This document shows positions 7,993-15,857 of a DNA stretch of 64,000 nucleotides, piece by piece. Numbering within the stretch: position 1 is the first letter of the stretch; the number at the start of each line of letters is the position of its first letter. The position numbers and the translations under genes are program-made. This DNA comes from Pseudomonadaceae bacterium (GTDB lineage Bacteria > Pseudomonadota > Alphaproteobacteria > UBA2136 > UBA6156). A model generated the notes under the pieces. It was not told the origin of the DNA, searched no databases, and was given only the letters and a program-made list of their open reading frames with translations. The DNA lies in assembly GCA_024236095.1 (NCBI GenBank), contig JACKLD010000012.1, positions 186,001 to 250,000 of the forward strand. Direction: 5' to 3'.

Positions 7993-9444
7993 TCAGAATA
8001 ACGCCGTGGCCGCAGGCAATGTCAAGTTGGAAAGCAGCCCCGGCAGTACTCCCAACACCAGCACCACTGCCACGGCCGCCAGTGCCACCAGCATCAGGGG
8101 CGATTGCTGCGCGGATTGCACCGGCTTGGCCACCACTGCCACCTCGGCAGAAGGCACGTCGAAGTACATGGTCTTTACCAGCCACAGGCTGTAAAACGCC
8201 GCCACCACGCTGGCCATCACCCCTACCACGGCCAGCCACGTGTACCCCGCAGCCACCAACGGGGCAAACACGTTCAGCTTGGCCATAAAGCCTGCAAACG
8301 GCGGAACTCCGGCCATGCTGAACAACAACATCAACAGCATCGTCGCCAACCACGGACGCCGCCGCGCCAGCCCCGCCAAACCATGCACCGTTACCGGCTC
8401 CTGCAGGTTTTCGAGCTCAATCAGCACCGCAAACAACCCGACCATGGTCAGCCCGTACACCGCCAGATAAAACAACACCCCGCCATGCCCCTGCGGGCTG
8501 GCCGCCACCACGCCGCACAGCACGAAGCCCACGTTGGCGATGGTACTCCACGCCAGCAAGCGCTTCACATCGGTCTGGCGGATGGCCACCACACTGCCCA
8601 CCACCATGCTGGCGGCCGCCAACACCGCAAGCGCGGGCTGCCACAGCTCTTGCAGCCCTGAAAGCGGGCCTTCCAACAACCGCACCAACAGTACGATAGC
8701 CGCCAGCTTGGGCAACGCCGCCATGAATGCGGTCACCGGCGTTGGCGCCCCTTGGTACACGTCGGGCGTCCACATGTGGAACGGCACCACCGACAGCTTG
8801 AACAACACCGCCAACACGGTCAACGCCAGCCCCACACTCAGCAGCGGCCACGGCATCCCCCCCTGCCCCAGCGCCACCATCAGGCTGGCAAACTGGGTGG
8901 TGCCGGTAGCGGCGTACACCAGCCCCACGCCAAACAACAACAGCCCACTGGCCAGGCCGCCCAGCACGAAGTATTTCAACGCAGCCTCACTGCTTTCCGC
9001 CCTGTCACGCAGCATGGCGGCCATGATGTAAAGCGGGAAACTCATCAGCTCCAGCCCCATGTACATCGGCAAAAAGTCTTGTGCGGCGGTCAAAATGAAC
9101 ATCCCGCACAAACTCAGCAGCATCAGCGTGTAAATCTCGGCTCTGTGGGCTTTGCGCCCTTCAAAGAACGGCTCGGCCAACAACGCCACCGGAATCGCCA
9201 ACACCAACAGCAATACCTGCGCCAACTGGGTGAACGGACTGAACCCCAGCAACGCCCCCTGCCCCAGCACAAAGGCGCTGCCCATGGCAGGCTTGGTGAG
9301 CATCGGCACCAACAGCATGGCCAAGCCAAAACAGGCGAACGCCGCCGTGGTGCGGGCACTGCCGCCAAACGCGCCGTACATCAACAGCACCAAAGCCCAA
9401 ACGGCCAGAAAAATGGTAGGGAAAAGAAGAGTGAGGTCGGTCAT
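7993..9444 (-). CDS. nuoN: NADH-quinone oxidoreductase subunit N
   Basis: NuoN is one of three antiporter-like membrane subunits that form the proton-pumping arm of complex I. The 483-residue protein is hydrophobic throughout with about fourteen membrane segments. It has the family features MGLELMSFPLYIMAA (the key glutamate), the lysine-bearing LFKLSVVPFHMWTPDVYQGAP and KRLLAWSTIANVGF. Its start overlaps the stop of the intervening GNAT gene by four bases (ATGA), so translation is coupled through a gene that is not part of complex I. Confidence 0.96.
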   Translation of the reverse strand: MTDLTLLFPTIFLAVWALVLLMYGAFGGSARTTAAFACFGLAMLLVPMLTKPAMGSAFVLGQGALLGFSPFTQLAQVLLLVLAIPVALLAEPFFEGRKAHRAEIYTLMLLSLCGMFILTAAQDFLPMYMGLELMSFPLYIMAAMLRDRAESSEAALKYFVLGGLASGLLLFGVGLVYAATGTTQFASLMVALGQGGMPWPLLSVGLALTVLAVLFKLSVVPFHMWTPDVYQGAPTPVTAFMAALPKLAAIVLLVRLLEGPLSGLQELWQPALAVLAAASMVVGSVVAIRQTDVKRLLAWSTIANVGFVLCGVVAASPQGHGGVLFYLAVYGLTMVGLFAVLIELENLQEPVTVHGLAGLARRRPWLATMLLMLLFSMAGVPPFAGFMAKLNVFAPLVAAGYTWLAVVGVMASVVAAFYSLWLVKTMYFDVPSAEVAVVAKPVQSAQQSPLMLVALAAVAVVLVLGVLPGLLSNLTLPAATALF

Positions 9445-9941
9445 TTTGTCTGCTCTGGTTCAGGTTGATAGGTTTTACGCATTTTGAAAATATCGATCAC
9501 GGTGCCATTTCCAAACGTATGCTTGGCCTGTTCAACAACCTCAAATCCCATTCTCTCGTAGAACGGACGGGCGGTTATCGTGGCATCAATATCGCAAGTG
9601 TTTGACGGGGTATGTTCCATCATGTCTTTTTCAGCTGCTTCAAACAAACGTCGTGCAAGCCCTTTGCCCGCATAGTCCGGGTGCATGTAAAACCCGTACA
9701 TGCACCCCGGCACCCAACCTGCAAACCCGCCAATCGTTCCGTTGTCATCCAAAACCCAGAAAGTTTCCCCCTTGGTCTGCATGGAATCAACATATTTCTC
9801 AGGTGCAATACGCCCTGCCCAAACGTCAATTTGCTGGGGCGCATAATCCTTCGCAACAATCCGACGAATCGACTCTCTGTGCGCTTCCGCAATACCGACT
9901 TCATCTCCCGGTTGGTAACGGCGGATGATGTAATTACTCAT
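9441..9941 (-). CDS. GNAT family N-acetyltransferase inserted between nuoM and nuoN
   Basis: The 166-residue protein begins MSNYIIRRYQPGDEVGIAEA and has the acetyl-CoA-binding motif GFYMHPDYAGKGLARRLFEA near residue 95, followed by ARPFYERMGFEVVE. These place it in the GNAT fold. I chose ATG 9941 because the longer frame only reads repeat DNA belonging to the nuoM end. It overlaps nuoM by eight bases and nuoN by four, so it is fully integrated into the operon. Its base composition is less GC-rich than the flanking nuo genes, which suggests later insertion. The acceptor substrate is unknown. Confidence 0.88.
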   Translation of the reverse strand: MSNYIIRRYQPGDEVGIAEAHRESIRRIVAKDYAPQQIDVWAGRIAPEKYVDSMQTKGETFWVLDDNGTIGGFAGWVPGCMYGFYMHPDYAGKGLARRLFEAAEKDMMEHTPSNTCDIDATITARPFYERMGFEVVEQAKHTFGNGTVIDIFKMRKTYQPEPEQTK

Positions 9942-11541
9942 GCACCCCCCCTCCATCGCTCTGGGTTCCAGCCTGCGCGGGAATGACGGTAGGAGTAACG
10001 TGTTCCGTCGCCACCATCGCTTCCACCGGCGCCCGCCACATGTCCATCGCTTCCACCGGCGCCCGCCACATGTCCATGGCAAGGCCGGGGAGGATGCCCA
10101 ACAGCGGAACAAGGATGATGAGCGGGGCGAAAATCAGGCTTTCGCGCCACCCGAGGTCGGGCAGGTCGCGCTTGTGCTTTTCCACAAAAGCACTGGGCGT
10201 GCCAAACACCATTTTGCGGTACAGCCACAGCATGTACAGCGCGCCGAAGATAACGCCTGTGGTGGCCACGGCGGTGGCAACCGGCGCGGCGGGGAAACTT
10301 CCCGCAAGGCTTAAAAACTCGCCCACAAAGCCGTTGGTGCCGGGCAAGGCCACGGCGGCCAGCGTCAAGGTCATCAACACAAAAGCGTAGCGTGGCATGT
10401 ACACCACCAACCCGCCGAATTTGGTGAGGTCACGGGTGTGCAACCGCTCGTAAACCACGCCGATGGCAAGGAACAGCCCCGCCGAGACAATCCCGTGGTT
10501 CAGCATCACCAGCAGGCCGCCATGCAGGGCGGTTTCCCCTCCCCCCAGCGGCGCGGCAAACAGCGCCAGTGTTACCAGCCCCATGTGCGAAACCGAGCTG
10601 TAGGCAATCATCTTCTTGATATCGGTTTGCGCGTACGCCACCAGTGCCGCATACACCACGGCAATCGCTGAAAGCACAAAAATGAACGGCGCAAAGTGGG
10701 CGCTGGCTTCCGGCAACATCGGCAAGCTGAAGCGCAAAAAGCCATAGGCCCCCATCTTGAGGAGCACGCCTGCCAAAATCACACTGCCCGCCGTGGGCGC
10801 CTGCACGTGGGCATCGGGCAACCAGGTATGGAACGGCCACATCGGCACCTTCACCGCAAAGGCGGCAAAGAAGGCGAGGAACACCAGCTGCGCGGCCAAC
10901 GGCGACATCAACGCGGGGTTCTCACGCAGGGCCGCTGTCAACGCGGGGATATCAAACGTGCCCGCCTGCGCGTACAGATACAAAATCGCCACCAGCATCA
11001 GCACGCTGCCCACAAAGGTATAGAGGAAGAACTTCAGCGCGGCATAAACCCGCTTCTCGCCCCCCCAGATGCCGATGATGAGGAACATCGGGATCAGCAT
11101 CGCCTCCCAGAACACATAAAACAAAATGAAGTCCAGTGCGGCGAACACGCCCATCACCGCCGCCTCCAGCGCCAAAAAGCTGGCGAAGAAATACTTCGGC
11201 CGGTCGGTCAGGTTCCAGCTTGCCAGCAGGCACAGCGGGGTCAGCAACGCGGTCAGCAGCATCAACGGCAGGCTGATGCCATCCACCCCCAACAGATACG
11301 TCAAACCAAAGCTGGGCACCCACGGCTTGCGTTCCATCAGCTGGTAGCCCCCCTGTGCGGGGTTGAAGTGCCAGCCCACATAAGCCGCCAGCAACAGCGT
11401 CACCACACTCACAAACAGCGCCGTGCGCTTGGCGTTGTACGCCTGCTGCGCGGCGTTGGGGTGGCTCACCAGCAGCGTCAGCAACGCCCCCAGCAGCGGC
11501 AGGAAAATCAGCGTGGTCAGTGGTGGGAGCGGGAAAGTCAT
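9934..11541 (-). CDS. nuoM: NADH-quinone oxidoreductase subunit M
   Basis: NuoM is an antiporter-like proton-translocating subunit of complex I. Visible hallmarks are FYVFWEAMLIPMFLIIGIWG with the conserved glutamate, the lysine segment FAVKVPMWPFHTWLPDAHVQ and DIKKMIAYSSVSHMG. The core ends around LPGLAMDMWRAPVEA. After that the protein carries an unusual tail made of a second copy of MDMWRAPVEA and then VATEHVTPTVIPAQAGTQSD, the last part being a read-through of the dispersed palindrome at 9960-9989. The true family C-terminus therefore appears extended by repeat DNA. It starts on the cutA stop codon (ATGA). Confidence 0.95.
   Translation of the reverse strand: MTFPLPPLTTLIFLPLLGALLTLLVSHPNAAQQAYNAKRTALFVSVVTLLLAAYVGWHFNPAQGGYQLMERKPWVPSFGLTYLLGVDGISLPLMLLTALLTPLCLLASWNLTDRPKYFFASFLALEAAVMGVFAALDFILFYVFWEAMLIPMFLIIGIWGGEKRVYAALKFFLYTFVGSVLMLVAILYLYAQAGTFDIPALTAALRENPALMSPLAAQLVFLAFFAAFAVKVPMWPFHTWLPDAHVQAPTAGSVILAGVLLKMGAYGFLRFSLPMLPEASAHFAPFIFVLSAIAVVYAALVAYAQTDIKKMIAYSSVSHMGLVTLALFAAPLGGGETALHGGLLVMLNHGIVSAGLFLAIGVVYERLHTRDLTKFGGLVVYMPRYAFVLMTLTLAAVALPGTNGFVGEFLSLAGSFPAAPVATAVATTGVIFGALYMLWLYRKMVFGTPSAFVEKHKRDLPDLGWRESLIFAPLIILVPLLGILPGLAMDMWRAPVEAMDMWRAPVEAMVATEHVTPTVIPAQAGTQSDGGGVHE
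9960..9989. repeat. Dispersed palindrome at the 3' end of nuoM
   Basis: TCTGGGTTCCAGCCTGCGCG continuing to GGAATGACGG is a member of the palindrome family found around the GIY-YIG cassettes. The stem is imperfect. It is translated within the NuoM tail as VIPAQAGTQ and lies just upstream of the GNAT start, so it may mark the insertion point of the GNAT gene. Confidence 0.75.
10016..10075. repeat. Perfect 30-bp tandem duplication in nuoM
   Basis: Two identical adjacent 30-base units (10016-10045 and 10046-10075) begin ATCGCTTCCACCGGCGCCCG. They encode MDMWRAPVEA twice in the NuoM C-terminal tail. The identity, including third codon positions, indicates a very recent duplication. The unit is a multiple of three, so the frame is kept. 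Confidence 0.95.
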
Positions 11542-11852
11542 GCCGTCACCTCATTTATCCAATTCAAATACGGCGCATGGCCATGAGAGACGGACCATGC
11601 GATGATTTCAGGCGTGTCATACGTATGGTTGGCGCGGATGGCGGCCTCCACCTTCTCCCACAGCGCGGCGCGGGTTTTGATGGTGAGGGTGATTTCCTCG
11701 GCCTGCTGCTGCTCGCCTTGCCAGATGTAATGGCTGCGGGTGCCGCCCTGCTGCACGCAGGCCGCCAAACGGTTTTGCAACAGCGTTTCGGTAATGGCCT
11801 CGGCGCACTGTTGGCTATCGCAAGTGGTGAAGACAATCAGGTAACCGCTCAT
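11538..11852 (-). CDS. cutA: CutA1 divalent-ion tolerance family protein, inserted between nuoL and nuoM
   Basis: The 104-residue protein (MSGYLIVFTTCDSQQCAEAI) has the CutA1 pattern: ...LLQNRLAACVQQ, then SHYIWQGE, EITLTIKTRA and the C-terminal YDTPEIIAW. CutA1 is a trimeric ferredoxin-like protein associated with copper tolerance, but its real function is unclear. The start overlaps the nuoL stop and its stop overlaps the nuoM start, both as ATGA, so it is cotranscribed and translationally coupled inside complex I. A role in complex I biogenesis is speculative. Confidence 0.93.
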   Translation of the reverse strand: MSGYLIVFTTCDSQQCAEAITETLLQNRLAACVQQGGTRSHYIWQGEQQQAEEITLTIKTRAALWEKVEAAIRANHTYDTPEIIAWSVSHGHAPYLNWINEVTA

Positions 11853-13840
11853 CCCATCACCCTCCACAACAGCAGGCCAAGACCAACCACCAATGCCATC
11901 ACCATGGCAAAGGCGTAATGGGCTACGTGACCGGTTTGGGTTTGGCGCAGGGCTTGGCCCGCCTGTTTGGTGGCATCGGCCGCACCGTTGACCAACCCGT
12001 CAATCCCCTCTTGGTCGACAAAACGGTACAACCACCCCGCCAACACACGGGTGGGGCGCACCACCGCCAGGTCATACAGCTCATCCACGTACCATTTGTT
12101 GAGGCTGATGGCGTAAGGAATGGCCAAAACCGATGCCAGTTTGCGCGGAATGTTGCGATACTCGGCAAACAGGTACCACGCCGCCGCAATGCCGCAAATC
12201 GCCAGCAACAGCGGCGCATATTTGGCGTAGGCGGGCGTATGGTGGGCGGCGTGCAAGGCATCATGGTGGTGGCTGATGACAATCGCGCCCTGCCACCATT
12301 CCAACGTGCCCATGGGCGAGAGCAACAGCCCCGCCAGCACCGCACCTGCGGCCAATGGCATCATCGGCCCCAAAATCACCCACGGCGATTCATGGGCGTG
12401 GCTGCGCACCTTCTCATCGCCCATGAAGGCGCCCTCAAACGCCATGAACACGATGCGGAAACCGTAAATCGCCGTCAGCATCGCCGCCAGCGCACCCACG
12501 TAATACACCGGCTGCGCCCAGCCGCCGGGAGCCATGAAGGCGCTTTCCAGAATCAAATCCTTGCTGAAAAACCCCGCAAACGGCGGAATCCCCGCCAGCG
12601 CCAAGCTGCCCAGCCACATGCACACGTAGGTGATGGGCAACACGGTTTTCAGGCCCCCCATGCGGAAGATGTTCTGCTCGTGGTGCATGGCGTGGATGAC
12701 CGACCCCGCGCCCAAAAACAGCAACGCCTTGAAGAACGCGTGGGTGGTCAGGTGGAACATCGCCGCCGGATACGCCGACACGCCGATGGCAAAGAACATG
12801 TAGCCCAGCTGGCTGCAGGTAGAATAGGCGATGACCCGCTTGATATCGGTTTGCGTCAGCCCCACCGTGGCGGCAAAGATGGCCGTCAGCGCCCCCACAT
12901 AGGCGACGATGTGCAACACGTCAGGCGTCAACTCATACAGCGGAGACAAACGGCACAGCAAAAACACCCCCGCCGTCACCATGGTGGCGGCGTGGATAAG
13001 CGCGGAGACAGGCGTCGGGCCTTCCATGGCATCCGGCAGCCAGGTGTGCAGGCCGAACTGGGCACTTTTGCCCATGGCGCCCACAAAGATAAGCAGTGCC
13101 GCCAGACTCAACGTGGAAACCTCATAGCCGAACAACGGCGTGACGGCATTCATCAGCGCTGCGGTATTGGCGCCCAACTGGCCGAAGATGTCGCCATACG
13201 TCAAACTACCGAACGTTTGCAGCAGCAAAAACAGCCCCACCAACATCGCTGCATCGGCCACGCGGTTGACGATGAAGGCTTTCATCGCAGCGGCATTGGC
13301 GCTCTCTTTATGGTGCCAGAAACCAATCAGCAGGTAACTGCACACGCCCACGCCTTCCCAGCCCAGAAACATCTGTACAAGGTTGGGCGCGCTGACCAAC
13401 ATCAGCATGGCAAAGGTAAAGGCCGACAGGTAAATGAAGAAGCGACGACGACTCGCATCCTCATGCATGTAACCGATAGAGTACACGTGCACGCACGCGC
13501 TCACCGTGGCCACCACCACGTACATGGTGGCAGAAAGTTTGTCGGTCAACGCACCAAAGGTCACCTGCCACGGCCCGGCATTCAGCCACGTAAACCAGTC
13601 CACATGACTTGCCGCCCCGCCCCCCAGCCACAGCGAGAGAAACACCGTCCACGCCAACACCGCTGCCAGCACCACGCTGCCGGTGGTGGTGGCCATGGCG
13701 ATGGTGTCTCGAATGTTCGAGTGTTCGAGTGTTCGAATGTTCGAGCGGCGCTTCGCGCCGGTGGGCCATAGGTATGTCAACGCTCCAGCCAATGCGCCGA
13801 GAAGCGGGAGGAGAATGAGAATGGTGGGGAGATGGGTCAT
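11849..13840 (-). CDS. nuoL: NADH-quinone oxidoreductase subunit L
   Basis: NuoL is the distal antiporter-like subunit with the long lateral helix of complex I. The 663-residue protein has MFLGWEGVGVCSYLLIGFWH with the key glutamate, the lysine segment GKSAQFGLHTWLPDAMEGPTPVSA, DIKRVIAYSTCSQLGYMF and a long C-terminal extension (NKWYVDELYDL). Between the first two membrane segments lies an atypical stretch, RRSNIRTLEHSNIRDTIAM, encoded by four copies of an 8-base unit. It starts four bases beyond the stop of the lipoprotein gene. Confidence 0.96.
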   Translation of the reverse strand: MTHLPTILILLPLLGALAGALTYLWPTGAKRRSNIRTLEHSNIRDTIAMATTTGSVVLAAVLAWTVFLSLWLGGGAASHVDWFTWLNAGPWQVTFGALTDKLSATMYVVVATVSACVHVYSIGYMHEDASRRRFFIYLSAFTFAMLMLVSAPNLVQMFLGWEGVGVCSYLLIGFWHHKESANAAAMKAFIVNRVADAAMLVGLFLLLQTFGSLTYGDIFGQLGANTAALMNAVTPLFGYEVSTLSLAALLIFVGAMGKSAQFGLHTWLPDAMEGPTPVSALIHAATMVTAGVFLLCRLSPLYELTPDVLHIVAYVGALTAIFAATVGLTQTDIKRVIAYSTCSQLGYMFFAIGVSAYPAAMFHLTTHAFFKALLFLGAGSVIHAMHHEQNIFRMGGLKTVLPITYVCMWLGSLALAGIPPFAGFFSKDLILESAFMAPGGWAQPVYYVGALAAMLTAIYGFRIVFMAFEGAFMGDEKVRSHAHESPWVILGPMMPLAAGAVLAGLLLSPMGTLEWWQGAIVISHHHDALHAAHHTPAYAKYAPLLLAICGIAAAWYLFAEYRNIPRKLASVLAIPYAISLNKWYVDELYDLAVVRPTRVLAGWLYRFVDQEGIDGLVNGAADATKQAGQALRQTQTGHVAHYAFAMVMALVVGLGLLLWRVMG
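13714..13745. repeat. Octanucleotide tandem repeat (4 x TGTTCGAR) inside nuoL
   Basis: Four consecutive 8-base units, TGTTCGAG, TGTTCGAG, TGTTCGAA and TGTTCGAG, lie in the nuoL coding region after the first membrane segment. Eight is not a multiple of three, so gain or loss of a unit would shift the nuoL frame. In the present form the frame is open. Confidence 0.9.
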
Positions 13841-13843
13841 GAA

Positions 13844-14362
13844 TTAATCTACCTTCAATACCTGCCCAACCAAGAATGCAACAAGCTGCATTCTTGGATC
13901 ATTCTTAGTTGGAAGTTCTTTAAAATCTTCAAAGATTTTCTCGTAGTCATATTTGTCTAGTTCTACGATAACAGTGTAGCCTTTCTTGCCATCTTTTCCA
14001 TGAAACCTGTAAACATTATAGTTAACCTTCGGATAATTTGTGCACAGCTTATTAAATTGGAATACCCCCAGCATTACTTGGCTTATCGTAGGTTTTAATG
14101 TTGGTTTAGACAAACCCATTCCCTGCGTAACGAAAAAAAGATTCGCTTTTAAAAAAGGATTCAGTTTATCTTTATTGTTAATCAAATATCTTTTGTAGAC
14201 ATCTTCATCTGTTGTTATATTTTTTGGTATACTTTCAAATACTTCATTGTATGTAGTACACGCATACTGAATTGCGGGCTCAGATGTTGGCTCTAAGGAA
14301 GGCCGGTTAGCAGCACATCCAGCCAAGCCGATCATCATGATTCCAATTAGCATATTTTTCAT
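13844..14362 (-). CDS. Hypothetical lipoprotein inserted between nuoK and nuoL
   Basis: The 172-residue protein starts MKNMLIGIMMIGLAGCAANR, a signal peptide with the lipobox LAGC, so it is probably exported and lipid-anchored. The mature part is polar (EPTSEPAIQYACTTYNEVFE, then NYNVYRFHGKDGKKGYTVIV) with no domain I recognise. The gene is clearly AT-richer than its nuo neighbours and uses different codons, suggesting acquisition. It is packed tightly, with four bases to nuoK upstream and three to nuoL downstream, so it is transcribed with complex I. Confidence 0.75.
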   Translation of the reverse strand: MKNMLIGIMMIGLAGCAANRPSLEPTSEPAIQYACTTYNEVFESIPKNITTDEDVYKRYLINNKDKLNPFLKANLFFVTQGMGLSKPTLKPTISQVMLGVFQFNKLCTNYPKVNYNVYRFHGKDGKKGYTVIVELDKYDYEKIFEDFKELPTKNDPRMQLVAFLVGQVLKVD

Positions 14363-14366
14363 TTTA

Positions 14367-14681
14367 TTACCCCCTCATCCGATCAGCCGAATCAATCTCA
14401 ATATCCCCCCGGTTGCGGAAGAACAGGGTCACAATGGCAAGGCCGATGGCCAATTCAGCCGCCGCCACCGTCAGGATGAAGAAGGTGAAGATGTGGCCCG
14501 CCAAATCGGCGCGGAAGTGGCTGGTGGCCACCAAATTGATGTTGGCGGAAAGCAGGATGAGTTCCAGACACATCAAAATGGCGATGATGTTGCGGCGGTT
14601 GAGCACAATGCCCACCAACCCCAGCACCAGCAGAACGCTGGAAAGCGTGAGGATGTGCGTGAGGGTGATGCTATAGAACAT
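14367..14681 (-). CDS. nuoK: NADH-quinone oxidoreductase subunit K
   Basis: NuoK is a small three-helix membrane subunit of complex I. The 104-residue sequence has the expected helix pattern and the conserved glutamates in ILMCLELILLSANIN (helix 2) and in VAAAELAIGLAIVTLFFR (helix 3). The start is preceded by the first GIY-YIG cassette, which separates it from nuoJ. Confidence 0.96.
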   Translation of the reverse strand: MFYSITLTHILTLSSVLLVLGLVGIVLNRRNIIAILMCLELILLSANINLVATSHFRADLAGHIFTFFILTVAAAELAIGLAIVTLFFRNRGDIEIDSADRMRG

Positions 14682-14704
14682 GGCTACTTCTCCTCCACGG
14701 TAAA

Positions 14705-15071
14705 GCCGTCATTCCAGCGAAGGCTGGAACCCAGGGCAGATGACTCTCACGCAAGCTCATGTAACAAATCTTTCCACTGGGGGTTCCGTTCTTCAACAAG
14801 CCGCAACTTCCATGCACGCTGCCATGCCTTGATCTGGCTTTCACGCTGAATGGCCTGCTCAATATCTTCATGGAATTCATAGTAGACCAAAGTGTTAACC
14901 TTGTACTTGCCTGTGAACCTTGAACCGCCACCGTCCTTGTGTTCCACCACACGACGACGGATTTCATTGGTAACGCCCACATACAGCGTTCCGTTCCTTT
15001 GGCTGGCCATGATGTAAACATACCCACTCATTGCCTTTCGCTCTGGGTTCCAGCCTGCGCTGGAATGACGG
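14705..15071 (-). mobile_element. GIY-YIG cassette 1 flanked by inverted palindromes (between nuoJ and nuoK)
   Basis: The left copy (14705-14734, GCCGTCATTCCAGCGAAGGC onward) and the right copy (15043-15071, CTGGGTTCCAGCCTGCGCTG onward) are the same palindrome in opposite orientation. A single GIY-YIG gene fills the space between them, ending about a dozen bases from the left copy. The same arrangement recurs twice more in this operon. No transposase is present. Mobility is inferred from the repeated layout. Confidence 0.7.
14747..15031 (-). CDS. Small GIY-YIG nuclease domain protein (cassette 1)
   Basis: The 94-residue protein is a single GIY-YIG domain. It shows YVYIMA and TLYVGVT at the GIY and YIG positions, RRRVVEHKDG with the catalytic arginine region, IEQAIQRESQIKAWQRAW with the catalytic glutamate, and NPQWKDL at the end. 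It is closely similar to the third cassette's protein. Free-standing domains of this kind are very common in alphaproteobacterial genomes, often in many paralogues, and their biological role is not established. The gene is bounded on both sides by palindromes of one family. Confidence 0.92.
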   Translation of the reverse strand: MSGYVYIMASQRNGTLYVGVTNEIRRRVVEHKDGGGSRFTGKYKVNTLVYYEFHEDIEQAIQRESQIKAWQRAWKLRLVEERNPQWKDLLHELA

Positions 15072-15085
15072 TTTTGTGTCTCATC

Positions 15086-15718
15086 TCACTTCTCCTCCAC
15101 CGTTTGCGGTTCCCAATGACTGGCGGTCACACCGCCGCCCACCTTGGGCTGGGTAAGCGTCATGCTGTCTTCAGGCTTGCGCAACACCTGCTTGGCAATG
15201 TTCTGGCGCTTCACATCGCTGCGGCGGCGGTGGGTCAGCACGATGGCGCCGACCATGGCGGTCAGCAGCACCAGACCCGCCATCTGGAATGGCAGATTGT
15301 AGTCGGTAAACAGCAATGCGCCCAAGGCGGCGGCCGAGGTATCGGCCCCCTCCCCGATGGGGTTGCCCACGCCGGAAATCGGCGCCGCATATGCCGCCAA
15401 CAGCAGCTCGGCCAGCAACGCCAGCATCACCACCGCGCCCAATGGCAAATAGGCGGCCATGCCCTCGCGCAGCTTCACGAAATCAATATCAATAGTCATC
15501 AGCACGAAGAGGAACATCACTGCAATGGCACCCACATACACCATAATCAGCAGCAGCCCCAAAAACTCCGCCTGCAACAAAATGAACAGCCCCGCCGCAT
15601 TCAGGAAGGTGAACACCAGCCCCAGCACCCCCACCATCGGGTTACGCGCCAGCACCACCGTGCCCGCCCCCAGAATGATGGCAGTGGCAAAGGCAAGAAA
15701 GAGGATGTCGGCTAGCAT
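15086..15718 (-). CDS. nuoJ: NADH-quinone oxidoreductase subunit J
   Basis: NuoJ is a five-helix membrane subunit of complex I. The 210-residue protein has the characteristic GLFILLQAEFLGLLLIMVYV followed by GAIAVMFLFVLMTID, and a last helix at AGLVLLTAMVGAIVLTHRR. The C-terminal 40 residues are polar. The gene's stop codon sits at the edge of cassette 1, and an inverted pair of palindromes precedes its start, so it is bracketed by repeats on both sides. Confidence 0.95.
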   Translation of the reverse strand: MLADILFLAFATAIILGAGTVVLARNPMVGVLGLVFTFLNAAGLFILLQAEFLGLLLIMVYVGAIAVMFLFVLMTIDIDFVKLREGMAAYLPLGAVVMLALLAELLLAAYAAPISGVGNPIGEGADTSAAALGALLFTDYNLPFQMAGLVLLTAMVGAIVLTHRRRSDVKRQNIAKQVLRKPEDSMTLTQPKVGGGVTASHWEPQTVEEK

Positions 15719-15730
15719 AGTTCCCTCCCC

Positions 15731-15800
15731 GCGTCATTCCCGCGAAAGCGGGAATCCAGCTTACCTAAACTCTGGATTCCCGCTTTCGCGGGAATGACGC
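15731..15800. repeat. Inverted pair of palindromes without a gene (between nuoI and nuoJ)
   Basis: One copy (15731-15759, GCGTCATTCCCGCGAAAGCG onward) is followed after twelve bases by its perfect inverted counterpart (15772-15800, CTGGATTCCCGCTTTCGCGG onward). The 70-base unit has the ends of a GIY-YIG cassette but no gene. It looks like a deletion derivative or a non-autonomous doublet comparable in layout to REPINs. Confidence 0.85.
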
Positions 15801-15826
15801 CCTTTGTTAAGATGTACCGAGCAGTC

Positions 15827-15857
15827 TGCGCTGGAATGACGGTTTTGTGTCTCATCT
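15827..15857. repeat. 31-bp direct repeat of the cassette 1 right end
   Basis: This block begins TGCGCTGGAATGACGGTTTT and is identical over 31 bases to 15056-15086. It includes half a palindrome plus the unique bases that precede the nuoJ stop in the other copy, and here it covers the nuoI stop codon. The match outside the palindrome shows that flanking DNA was copied too, pointing to recombination or gene conversion between neighbouring repeat sites. Confidence 0.85.
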
